Below, piece by piece: positions 51,023 to 59,499 of a stretch of DNA of 64,000 bases. The stretch covers positions 53,986,505 to 54,050,504 of the forward strand of contig OX328104.1 of assembly GCA_946811185.2 (NCBI GenBank), given 5' to 3'. A model generated the notes under the pieces. The model saw nothing but the letters and a program-made list of their open reading frames with translations. It did no database searches and was not told where the DNA came from. Each line of letters opens with the position of its first letter. The stretch's first letter is position 1. The translations under genes and the position numbers were made by a program. The stretch comes from Hippopus hippopus (lineage: Eukaryota > Mollusca > Bivalvia > Cardiida > Cardiidae).

Positions 51023-52237
51023 ATGCCTGTTGACAAATTCGGAAGAATGAAAGATGATGGCGAAACAAGCGGCGATGGCGTGTCACTCGCTTACATAAAT
51101 AATAATTTCTTACGTAAAGATGGAACAACTGTTGTTACCGGTTCCATAGACATGAATGGCAATACATTAACGAGGGTTAGTAATCCAGTAAATTCTCATG
51201 ATGTTGCAACTAAGGCTTATGTTGACGCTAACTCAGGGTTGTTGGGCGAAAACGGAGGATACCATGTTAGTGGGTATTTAAATATGGGTTTTAACCCGAT
51301 AAGAAATGTTAAGGATCCAAAAGAACCGGGTGAAGCTGCTACTAAAAATTATGTGGATAATGTTGATAGAGCCTTCGTTTATAAAGACGGAAGGTGGTAT
51401 GAGGCAGATGATGCAATCTCAATGGGAGGACGAGTAATTAACAATCTCGGAACCCCCACGAGACACGACCAAGCCTCTAATAAGTTTTATGTGGATACTA
51501 GTATTGAGAGAGTTACCGCGGGTGAAAAAGCTTTAACGAAGAAACAAGATGGGTCCTATTCAATAGATGGCGGAATAGATATGAATGGTAACCAGATTAC
51601 TGGATTATCGAGCCCCATATCCCAAGATGCGGTTACCACTAAAGGTTATGTTGATGACCTCGTTAAAAATATTAGAGGTGGCCAAGGTGCTATGTATAGA
51701 TCTTTCTCAATGAAAGCGAATGGGGAACTATCAGTAAACCAACCTATTGATATGAATAATTTAAGAATATATAATATTGCGGACCCAAGAAATGAAAAAG
51801 ATGTTGTCACTAGAGAATATATGGAGCGTTTCTTCGGGGCATATAAACCAAAACCTGTTATAACCGTGTGGGCTGAAGAACAGGGCCCAATTTCAAACGG
51901 TAATTACGAGTTTTCATTCGGTAATGGTAATTCTGGTAAAAGACACGGTTTAGGAGGTTACTGTATGAGTGCATCAGGTAGAATTATAAGAGGAAGTTTA
52001 ACGGTCGTTAAAAGGGATCGTAATGCACCAGAAGAGGTAAAAATTAATATAACGGTAAACGGAAATGAAAAGGTTGATTACACTATTATTAAAAAAGCGG
52101 ACGAAACTTGTAGCTGTACGGTTTTTCCAAGAGCGTTGGAGGTAGACCAATGCAGCATAATAAACTTTATTTCGAGAACAAATAACCGAGATGTAACACA
52201 CGCTTACATATCTATTTTAATAGAATTAGACTTGTAA
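51023..52237 (+). CDS. Fibre-like attachment protein with five shaft repeats (404 aa)
   Basis: Probably a trimeric receptor-binding fibre. After a 39-residue base, five repeats follow the pattern (hydrophobic)xMxGxxIxxLxxPxxxxDAxTKxYVD. They lie at about 40-70, 84-114, 130-160, 183-213 and 240-270; the period grows from 44 to 57 residues. The pattern is like phage tail-fibre shaft repeats. Residues 271-404 form a distinct beta-rich head with the segment NGNYEFSFGNGNSGKRHG and a Cys pair CSCTVF. The head is the natural place for host specificity. The ATG follows CTATATAAAAAA, 14 bases after the protease stop. By eye the gene is richer in G, C and CpG than the leftward block, which could mean a separate origin. 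Confidence 0.82.
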   Translation: MPVDKFGRMKDDGETSGDGVSLAYINNNFLRKDGTTVVTGSIDMNGNTLTRVSNPVNSHDVATKAYVDANSGLLGENGGYHVSGYLNMGFNPIRNVKDPKEPGEAATKNYVDNVDRAFVYKDGRWYEADDAISMGGRVINNLGTPTRHDQASNKFYVDTSIERVTAGEKALTKKQDGSYSIDGGIDMNGNQITGLSSPISQDAVTTKGYVDDLVKNIRGGQGAMYRSFSMKANGELSVNQPIDMNNLRIYNIADPRNEKDVVTREYMERFFGAYKPKPVITVWAEEQGPISNGNYEFSFGNGNSGKRHGLGGYCMSASGRIIRGSLTVVKRDRNAPEEVKINITVNGNEKVDYTIIKKADETCSCTVFPRALEVDQCSIINFISRTNNRDVTHAYISILIELDL

Positions 52238-52239
52238 AT

Positions 52240-52273
52240 ATATATAATATATTATAAAAAATATATTATATAT
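52240..52273. terminator. Hairpin between convergent fibre and RING genes (14-bp stem)
   Basis: Arms 52240-52253 and 52260-52273 pair perfectly with a 6-base loop, 3 bases after the fibre stop. It is the second convergent junction of the element, and both have such a hairpin. Confidence 0.5.
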
Positions 52274-52287
52274 TTATTTTACAAAAA

Positions 52288-53223
52288 TTATTGGCGACAC
52301 ATGGGGCATTTATCTAAAGGATGCATTCTATCACATTCTTCGCATACGCATACGTGTTTGCATCCATTAAAAGATATATTCGGTTTATTAAGCATACATA
52401 TACAACAATTATCCTCGATAAACATTTTTTGTTTTTTAATGTTAGTTGCTGGTTTGGGTTTTAAAAACTCTATATCATAATAATTTCCGTCTTCTATAAC
52501 GTGAAATGAATTATTGAAATCTCTCTTATTAATGAACATCGTTTCTGGGTGGGGTTTGGTTCCTCTAAAACATATTTCTCTTAGCGTAATTTTAACGAGT
52601 GTAGCGGCGCTTTTAGTACATTTAACGTACTTAAATAGTTTTACATTCCTCGTTAATTCATCTATTTCTCGTAACGCTTCATTTACATCGGGGTCTCCGT
52701 ATAAATTTCCTAGTCTGTCACTAAATTCTATTATAGGAGAAAGGAAATTACAATCTCCATTTTCCCCGGGGTCTCTGCGGAATAGGAACATTTCAGGTGC
52801 GAAATCGTACATATGTCTACTGAAATTTATTCTATTTTGGTAAGGAACCAGGTGCCTATAAGTTCCTGGTCTAGTATCAAACCAGTATGCTCCAATTCTT
52901 TTCCTCGTTATCGATTCATTATCATAAAGGCCAACCCATACAGATAAATTATTCGTATGTTGTCGTTTTATTTCTCTACTAAAACAATAGTACATAACGG
53001 GGCTCGCTTTTCTCATAGTAACGAAATAATCCTTGTGATGGATACCCGGGAAATATATTTTTCTTTCTTCGGGCTCAAACATAGGTAGTTCGTTAAATTT
53101 ATTATTTATGTGATTTTCTAACTTTTCTAAGTCATCGGGGGTAAATCGATCTAGTACCGCACGGTTTAAAGGCATCCTATCTAGAACATCTAGATAATTT
53201 TCGTTATCATATAGAGAACCCAT
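52288..53223 (-). CDS. RING-finger protein 1, putative E3 ubiquitin ligase (311 aa)
   Basis: The C-terminal 42 residues form a RING of the IAP/MDM2-like kind: CCICMLNKP, then GCKHVCVCEEC, then CPMC (C-x2-C...C-x-H-x3-C-x2-C...C-x2-C). RING proteins transfer ubiquitin from E2 to substrates. Residues 1-265 are an unfamiliar, aromatic- and arginine-rich domain, without BIR repeats, so not a plain IAP. The ATG lies in AATGTAATGG, where an upstream ATG-TAA overlaps the start; the small gene behind it has the same arrangement. It is convergent with the fibre gene. It is likely an accessory gene aimed at host defence, by analogy with RING proteins of large DNA viruses. Confidence 0.82.
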   Translation of the reverse strand: MGSLYDNENYLDVLDRMPLNRAVLDRFTPDDLEKLENHINNKFNELPMFEPEERKIYFPGIHHKDYFVTMRKASPVMYYCFSREIKRQHTNNLSVWVGLYDNESITRKRIGAYWFDTRPGTYRHLVPYQNRINFSRHMYDFAPEMFLFRRDPGENGDCNFLSPIIEFSDRLGNLYGDPDVNEALREIDELTRNVKLFKYVKCTKSAATLVKITLREICFRGTKPHPETMFINKRDFNNSFHVIEDGNYYDIEFLKPKPATNIKKQKMFIEDNCCICMLNKPNISFNGCKHVCVCEECDRMHPLDKCPMCRQ

Positions 53224-53256
53224 TACATTTATTTACGTGACGAAATGCCCTCGTTT

Positions 53257-53580
53257 TCAATTTTTTATTTTCCCTTTATTCCATCTTCTGATGTAGTTCT
53301 TTAGGCCTTTTTGGAGATTGCTTTTGACGTAGTTTACGAGTTCGTTCTTATTACGGAGCTGTTCATCCTCTAACCTCCAATATTTCCGCGGTATTACTTT
53401 TTTATCTAGATCGGGTTTAACTCGATAGTAAATAAGCAAATCGATTAATTCGCTTTTGGTCCAATATTTAATTGGTTTTTCGTTTCCTCTTCTTTTATGG
53501 TCTAAAGGTTCACATAATTCGAATAATCCCCTTTTGAAATATCGTTTATGAAATTCTTCCCTATCGTGCTCATATTCCAT
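53257..53580 (-). CDS. Unknown basic protein between the RING genes (107 aa)
   Basis: Not recognised. It is very rich in Lys, Arg and aromatic residues. Two helical repeats of similar layout (WTKSELIDLLIYYRV and LRNKNELVNYVKS) resemble SAP-like or LEM-like DNA-binding helices, but weakly. I chose the ATG at 53580 because it lies in AATGTAATGG, identical to the start context of the neighbouring RING gene. The frame is open up to 53634 but has no earlier ATG. It lies 5 bases from the end of the upstream RING gene if that open stretch is counted. Probably co-transcribed with both RING genes. Confidence 0.65.
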   Translation of the reverse strand: MEYEHDREEFHKRYFKRGLFELCEPLDHKRRGNEKPIKYWTKSELIDLLIYYRVKPDLDKKVIPRKYWRLEDEQLRNKNELVNYVKSNLQKGLKNYIRRWNKGKIKN

Positions 53581-53638
53581 TACATTAATGTGCTGGAGGA
53601 GATGATAATATTTTTCAAATTCTTTTTTTAACAAAAGA

Positions 53639-54439
53639 TTATGTTCTACACAATGGACATTTAAATAACCTACATGTTAATTCACCTATTTCATTACACT
53701 CATCACATATACATGCATGACCACAATCAAATACTTTATTAGGTTTTTTAACTTTACATATACAACATTTATCCTCCAAAAAGAAATTTTTTGCTTTTTT
53801 TAGTTTTTTAAGTTCTGGCGTGTACTTATAACCAAGTGTTATATTATTCGCTTCTCTAGTAAGATCTTCTAATCCAACCCAACAATAACCATAACATAAT
53901 ATATAACCTTGACTTTTACCTTGTTTATTATATGACTCTATTTCCTTTCTAACATATTCACTACTATAATAATCAGGATGAATATCATTTCTAAATGTTG
54001 TTATAGGATATATCGTATAAGTAGTTGGAACCGGTTCTCTATCTTTATCTTCCACTAGTTCCAACAAAGCATCTTTATAATCACCAATGAAATTATTACT
54101 CCTACAAAATGGTATTTCAATGACAGCATACATATTATTACCTCTGTAGCGATTAGGGTCTCTATTATAACGACACTGGTCTGGCCAAACCATAAAAATA
54201 GTTGTGGTGAAATCAGATTCATCCAACCTTTGTTTACTATGTAAGTAATAATTGTATGGTATTAATTTCTTTAACATAACAATTGGGTCAAACATTTGTG
54301 GTTGTAGTAAACTACTATTTATAATCATATACAATTTCTTTTTTGGTGAATAGAACTTAATTAAACGGTGTTTATTTTCAATAACTCTTTCTAGGTTGTG
54401 TATAATTTTATAATTTCTAAATCTATCTAACACACTCAT
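53639..54439 (-). CDS. RING-finger protein 2, putative E3 ubiquitin ligase (266 aa)
   Basis: C-terminal RING (about 222-266): CCICKVKKP, DCGHACICDEC and CPLC, clearly paralogous to the RING of 52288-53223. The shared lead-in is FLEDKCCIC against FIEDNCCIC. Both follow a lysine-rich linker. The N-terminal 200 residues are different and unrecognised, with many Tyr and Asn. The ATG sits exactly at the inner edge of the right terminal repeat, after the same AATTCAGG leader as the left-end gene, so its promoter is inside the repeat. Two diverged copies suggest duplication and different targets. Transferred host-defence modulator is the likeliest role; substrate unknown. Confidence 0.82.
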   Translation of the reverse strand: MSVLDRFRNYKIIHNLERVIENKHRLIKFYSPKKKLYMIINSSLLQPQMFDPIVMLKKLIPYNYYLHSKQRLDESDFTTTIFMVWPDQCRYNRDPNRYRGNNMYAVIEIPFCRSNNFIGDYKDALLELVEDKDREPVPTTYTIYPITTFRNDIHPDYYSSEYVRKEIESYNKQGKSQGYILCYGYCWVGLEDLTREANNITLGYKYTPELKKLKKAKNFFLEDKCCICKVKKPNKVFDCGHACICDECNEIGELTCRLFKCPLCRT

Positions 54440-54743
54440 CCTGAATTATTTTATGGGTTAAAAAAATAAAAAATTCAAAAAAATTTTTTATCCATTAATT
54501 TATTTTTTGAATTTTATGTAAAATGGATATAGTAATTATGTTAGTCCCTCATGCATAGGCTTATCTTGCGTCGACACATGGGGGCTATTAGGTGGGGTGG
54601 GGGTTAGGGGGAGGTGTTGGTTAGTGGGGTAAAGAAATTTATTTTCTTTAGAATTATGAGGAAATAGATTTTTTCGTAATGGGCAAATTAGCAAATTCAT
54701 CCACGTCACCAAATTTTCCAGACATACCACTTTACAACCTACT
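54437..54743 (-). repeat. Polinton right terminal inverted repeat
   Basis: Inverted copy of 37253-37560, ending ...ACAACCTACT. Its inner edge coincides with the start codon of the leftward RING gene at 54439. The G-rich strand is on top at 54580-54629. Confidence 0.95.
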
Positions 54744-54749
54744 TAGATT
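54744..54749. other. Target site duplication, right copy (TAGATT)
   Basis: Exact partner of 37247-37252, directly after the terminal CT of the element. Confidence 0.93.
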
Positions 54750-54767
54750 GTCTGTAGGTGTTGGTAG

Positions 54768-55030
54768 GGTCTTGCGTGGCTCAGTGGATTCATATTACGG
54801 TTACGGATAACGGAACCTGGAGGCCCCGGGTTCGATCATCCACACTCAAAGCATTGTACTTTTTTGGGGGATTATCCTTCGGCAAGACACTTCAGATCCC
54901 TGACCTTTTAATGGTGAAACCAAAGACATACATGAACAGGTGAGCTCTTGCCGTGACATAACTAAAAATATTGATAATGTTCAAAGGCAATCAATCAATC
55001 AATCAATCAATTCGATCAATCAATCAATTC
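54768..55030 (+). mobile_element. tRNA-headed SINE (family S3) next to the Polinton
   Basis: A perfect box A (TGGCTCAGTGG at about 54777-54787), a near box B GGTTCGATC at about 54830 and an AATC-repeat tail (54990-55030). It starts about 18 bp after the right target duplication. It was not moved by the Polinton, since it lies outside the duplication. Confidence 0.82.
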
Positions 55031-55159
55031 AGGGTGTAAAAGCGTGTACTTGTATTTTTCCGTCAATTTTCTAGTAAGGAGATGGCGAACTTTGGTCATC
55101 ATAATTTAAAGAGCCACTCTTTGACACTTTCATTTGGCGAAGAAAAGAGAAAAGGAAAC

Positions 55160-55392
55160 GTTTGTCTTTGATTGAATCCTTTACCTCACAAATTCAGGTG
55201 TTACCTAGATCTACTTTGAGAAAAAAGACGTTTGAAAACTTTGTAGGAAAAAGAGAAAATGCTGGGAGCCAGCGTTTTCTACCGTTTCAAAAATAAAACC
55301 CATCACTCTCGCCACGAGTCATTTATCGTTTACGAATAATTTCAATTTTGGAAAAGTCTGAAAATTTTGTCGTCTGGTAAAGAGAAAACCCT
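55160..55392 (-). repeat. Family A copy, diverged
   Basis: TCCTTTACCTCACAAATTC start, decayed palindrome GAGAAAATGCTGGGAGCCAGCG, and end TCTGGTAAAGAG. Confidence 0.72.
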
Positions 55393-55596
55393 TAAGCTGC
55401 TAAATAGATAAAACAAAAGTTTCCAGTCAATAGTAAAAACCCAAATATTGCAATTTCAAAGTTGATTTCATCGGGAAAAGAATGATATATAGGACAGTGT
55501 AGATCTAAGATTAGACTGCACGTTCTGTGCAGCCTGATCTTGATCTACACTGACCGCAAAATCATCCAAAATCGCACTTAACAGCCTAAGGGTTAT
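55388..55596 (+). repeat. Family B element
   Basis: ACCCTTAAGCTGCTAAATAG to CAGCCTAAGGGTTA; core TAAGATTAGACTGCACG and inverse. Confidence 0.78.
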
Positions 55597-55864
55597 ATAA
55601 TCTTTGTTTTATGAGATGCAAGGTGTCATGGAGTTCGATGTCCGGTTGTTTTTATGTGGTTTAAACCGTACTGTTTGTTTCCTTTATGCTTGATGCATTA
55701 TTGATAGACATGTAGAACCATCAGACAAAACGATTCTTACACAACAAACACGTTGGCAACGTGGTTACACGTGTCTTGATTACATGAATTTTGAGGTACC
55801 ATGACACCTGTAAAGAAACAGACAGGCAAATGCGATCTGAGTTCGTATTACCAACCATCATTGA

Positions 55865-56131
55865 AGAATGTTCAATGCTGCCGTAAATAGCAGGGTCCGT
55901 ATTCACCAACCATTCACCAACCATTCCTAAGAATGTTCTCAGTCTTATTCTTCAAGATTTTCTAAATTTGAAAGTACCACAACTTCTAATTGGCTAAACC
56001 AAATGGTTTAGCCAATTAGAAACTGTGTTACTTTCAAATTAGGAAATTCTAGAGATTAAGACAATGAACATTCCTAGGAATGGTTGGTGAATACGGGCCA
56101 AGCTGATATGTACGGCAGCACTGAACATCCG
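55865..56131. mobile_element. Foldback element (family E)
   Basis: The two halves are inverted copies over about 130 bp, meeting at TAAACCAAATGGTTTA near 55993-56008. Arms include GTATTCACCAACCATTC and GAATGGTTGGTGAATAC. Half copies at 10225, 34815 and 60665. Confidence 0.8.
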
Positions 56132-56345
56132 CTTTTTTTTTTTTTTCTTTGAATCCATTTACTGCTACCTTCATAACAATCGCCGAAATAACAATCAGCG
56201 TAGAGAGAGGAATAAATCCGGTCGCAAAGACTATCATCGATTTTCGGACAGATAATGGGTGATGTTGGGATTCGAACGTACTAGTTTGGAGTCCTGTACA
56301 TCAGGAACTGAGCTATCGGGATCGACTTGCTTAAGAACGAGGCTG
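56132..56345 (-). mobile_element. tRNA-headed SINE (family S2)
   Basis: The minus-strand head at the right end has box A TAGCTCAGTTC and box B GTTCGAATCCC (56263-56335). The body AAGACTATCATCGATTTT parallels other S2 copies. Confidence 0.78.
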
Positions 56346-56364
56346 GGCTAGGAAGTAAAATTAT

Positions 56365-56570
56365 CAAACCGCTATCCGTGACACTACTCTCGTTTTCGCG
56401 AAGACTCGACCTAAAAGGTATATACCACAGGCGTCCGTTTTGTGAAGAACTTCGCCATGCATATGATGTAATATATAAAACATTATATGCATGGCGAAGT
56501 TTGTCACTGAACGAACTTCTGTGTTATATACTCTAACTTTATGAAAGATTCGGAGGTGACGCATAGCTAC
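56365..56570. repeat. Long imperfect palindrome
   Basis: Arms of about 95 bp fold around ATATATAAAA near 56472. The best-matched part is AACTTCGCCATGCATAT with its inverse ATATGCATGGCGAAGTT. Confidence 0.75.
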
Positions 56571-56999
56571 TCTGGCATTTGTAATAATCCAACCCCTGCC
56601 ACCAAATGTTACATGTACCATCAGCTTGGTCATATGTCCTTGCATTAAGGAAAAAGAACAATGTATAATGAGACGGAGAGACAGGCTCTAAATCTCCTCG
56701 CTGTAAACAAGAAATATCTTATGAAAGATAGACGGCGTAAACTTGCCCACAAATAGGTTAGCCCTTAGAATTAACATGTATACATTTTTGACCAATCACA
56801 AGTTTCTGTTTATTCATTTTTTATCTGTGCCAAAAAGTAGGTCAAAAGCCAGGACATTCAGCTACGCCGAAAAATAGCTTAAAACAGATTAGGTGATTCC
56901 AAACACAATACGTGACATTTGGATAAACATTGCCTGATATATTCTAACGGGGAAAAAGTTCCGGAACAATGAATAACATGCATATACTGTAATTGAGTC
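56571..56999. other. No recognisable feature
   Basis: No supported gene or repeat. Confidence 0.45.
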
Positions 57000-57145
57000 A
57001 TGCTGTGGTAAAAAGGGGTTAAATGCATCTCCTTGATGTGTTACACCGAGCAAGTCGTCGTCTTTCGACATGCAGGAAATCGATCAATGGCAAAAAGTTT
57101 CGATACTTTTCGCAGACTCCCTTCTCACAGAGCATGGTTCATTTT
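57000..57145. repeat. Family C MITE, shortened
   Basis: GTCATGCTGTGGTAAAAAGG start, TTCTCACAGAGCATGGTTCA end; interior partly deleted. Confidence 0.65.
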
Positions 57146-57499
57146 TATAACGTTAGAAGGTTGGAGACAAAATTATTGAATATGAGTAAGCATCAATGAT
57201 AGTTTCTTCCTATTTCAAGCATGTTAAAGGCGACTAGGCGTTTATTTTCTGATAAACGTGGCATTCTCAATATGCAGTAAAAGTTTTTAAAAAAAAAAAC
57301 TTGTTTTTTTTTTGCTCACTTTCACAAGTACGCAAAGACGAAAACAATGGGAGTGTTAGGGACAGGAAGTGAAATGTACATTTCCTGTACTTACGTCTGC
57401 GAGACCGGCAGGTGGTTACTCCCCGGAAACGACACCTGTTTGGCATGTCTATATTTAGGGTCATGTTTATTTCATGGTTTGGATGCACTTAATAGAAAT
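57146..57499. other. No supported gene
   Basis: Poly-A/poly-T rich at 57280-57315; no feature named. Confidence 0.45.
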
Positions 57500-57780
57500 A
57501 ATTGAACCATGTTCTGGTAAAAAGGGGGGGGGTTGAAATGCATCTCAATGACGCATGATACCAAGCAAGTTGTCACATAATTATGGATCCATAATTTACC
57601 CATTTTGTATAACAACCGACTGTAGCACGAGGTACGCTGGTCCTTTAACATTCAGAAATTTAACTAAATGGCAAAAACTATCGACTAAGGTCAGCCTGCG
57701 CGGACTGCGCAGGCAGACCTTAGTCGACAGTTTTTGCAGATGTATTTTACCCTCTTTTCACAGAGCATTGCTCATTCTGT
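57500..57780. repeat. Family C MITE with strong inner palindrome
   Basis: Ends TTGAACCATGTTCTGGTAAA and TTCACAGAGCATTGCTCA. The inner palindrome CTAAGGTCAGCCTGCGCGG / CAGGCAGACCTTAG lies at 57685-57722. Confidence 0.75.
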
Positions 57781-57929
57781 TCGGGTTTAGAAATGGTTTC
57801 TTTATCAAAGCAATAAATTCCTCAAGCATAACTGATATATACAGTTAAATCTTTCACTTCTGCAAAAATAAATTGCATTTTCTCAAAGGCTTAAAATGCA
57901 TTTCCTCTGCAAGATCATAATCTAGAATG

Positions 57930-58394
57930 TAGCAGAGGACAGTAAAGATCAGAGATCATACTCCACGTTCTGCATGTTCTGTGCAGTGTGATCTTGATCT
58001 ACACTGTCCACAAAAGCTTCCGGTGTGGTCTATGGTAAGGAAAGAGTTAAACGCCCAGTAGTGGCAAAAGTGAACAATGCGGATGCAAAAAATGCGTTTG
58101 ATTTCAGGTCTGTAGCAGTCCAACCCATTTTTTCAGGCTACAAGTCAAAGGTTAAAGCTTCAGAGTAGCATAATCTTCTTAACCCGCAGGCTGCTAAGCG
58201 CGACTCAAGGTCCTTTTGCGGACAGTATAGATCAAGATCAGACTGCACAGAACGTGCAGTCTGATCTTAGATCTACACTGTCCGATAAGGAGATGTCTTT
58301 CCCCCCCAAAAAAATACGTTTGAAATAGCAAAATTAGAGGTTTTACTGGCGGCTTGAAAGTTTTATTTCACTTATTTAGCAGGATAACGTTTAA
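57930..58394. repeat. Two family B elements and a family D fragment
   Basis: A core at 57945-58012 (GATCAGAGATCATACTCCACG and inverse). A family D-like start is at 58050-58110. A full TTAA element lies at 58179-58394 (216 bp, core GATCAAGATCAGACTGCACA). Confidence 0.78.
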
Positions 58395-58689
58395 TAACGG
58401 CAGTCTGAGGCCATCGAGTTGAAATATAATAGCTGTAATTACGGTATTACGTGAACTGTCATAGTTTCATCCCTGTAAAATTAGCCACGTAATTGTAAAT
58501 CGTATTACAGAGCTTTCTAGTATAATCGGTTTGAGTTTTCCTGGTTTCCACATGAAATGCTGTCATGGATTTAAGTCGCGTTGCAACATTTCATTTAGTT
58601 ATGTACAGCAATCATCAAAAAAAAAAAATTATGTCCACTCATTCACCTCTTCTGTTAAAACATAGCAACTACTGTGCCAAGCAGGCACC
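58395..58689. other. No recognisable feature
   Basis: AT-rich, no supported gene. Confidence 0.45.
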
Positions 58690-58830
58690 ATTGAACCTTT
58701 ACCACACAAACCCGAGTTTAAACGAGCCGAGGAAAAAATTCTTTTGAAAGCATTGTTGTAAAAGGAGAAAGTGCAAGATATCAGCGTTTTCCCCGTTTCC
58801 CACAGTCTTTTTCTACCATATTAAAGGTGG
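58690..58830 (-). repeat. Family A left part, right part displaced to 59360-59465
   Basis: The start and decayed palindrome lie at 58695-58830. The matching right end (TTTGTCTGCTGCGAATG...GTCTGGTAAAGAGTTAA) is at 59370-59462. About 530 bp between them looks inserted. Confidence 0.6.
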
Positions 58831-59499
58831 CCTTTCAGATTTTGGTACGAAAATTTCACAAAAATACAAAAAAATCATCCTTATACTCCCAAAGCCATTT
58901 AATTTTCATTCATAAAACCCCAGTAGTCGAAAACCATCCGACAACAAGAGAAATTAGAGATTTACTACGGCCCAGGTCGACACCGACGGGAAATACGGTC
59001 TATTTTTAGATGAGCAACTCGCTCATTTACATACCGGAAATGCACAGACCAAGCTTCAAACATAGCGTCCGAAGAAGACATTATGGAAAATAATTACATG
59101 TTTGTTATGTTATGGAATTTAAGCGTCATTAGTCACGTGCCGGTCACTTGACATTCCCACAATGCTTTTTTGATTTCTGACGCGAAATCTAAAAATACCT
59201 TAAGAGGCTACGTAGCCTTTTAAGGGAACACCATCAAAAAAAAAATTTTTTTGTAATATTATGATTCTTAATTATTGATGATTTGTATTGTTTTTTCATA
59301 TAAATTTCAGTGATATATATATTTTTTAATTTGGTGAGATGTGAAAAATCTAAATACCCACCTTTAAAGGCAAATTCCATTGGTTTAGCCACATTTAATT
59401 TGTCTGCTGCGAATGTTTTCAATTTGGAAAGGCTAGAATTCTATCGTCTGGTAAAGAGTTAAAAGTCATTATATCATTATGCAACAACTTTGATTGTTT

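Larger units (their letters stand above)
37253..54743. mobile_element. Complete Maverick/Polinton (adintovirus-like) element
   Basis: A 17.5-kb self-synthesising DNA transposon or endogenous virus. It is bounded by terminal inverted repeats of about 307 bp and flanked by the 6-bp duplication TAGATT; 6-bp duplications are characteristic of Polintons. It holds the hallmark set: protein-primed PolB, retroviral-type integrase with chromodomain, adenain-like protease, FtsK/HerA-type packaging ATPase, a penton-like protein and a putative major capsid protein. Added to these are a phospholipase A2 domain, a fibre, two RING proteins and two dUTPase-fold proteins. Genes are densely packed with gaps of roughly 5-180 bp and no obvious introns, unlike the gene-free flanks. 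Terminal repeats differ at only about four places, and nearly every frame is open, which suggests recent insertion. The one clear lesion or recoding site is between the phospholipase and integrase frames. Assignment to Polintons is firm; whether it is still mobile or makes particles is unknown. Confidence 0.97.

Noticed and set aside
53581..53634. Longer form of the small gene between the RING genes
   Set aside because: The frame is open but the first codon is TTG; no ATG exists before 53580, which has the same start context as RING1.
54768..54850. Candidate tRNA gene next to the Polinton, possibly an integration target
   Set aside because: It has a SINE body and AATC tail, and the element's duplication TAGATT lies outside it.
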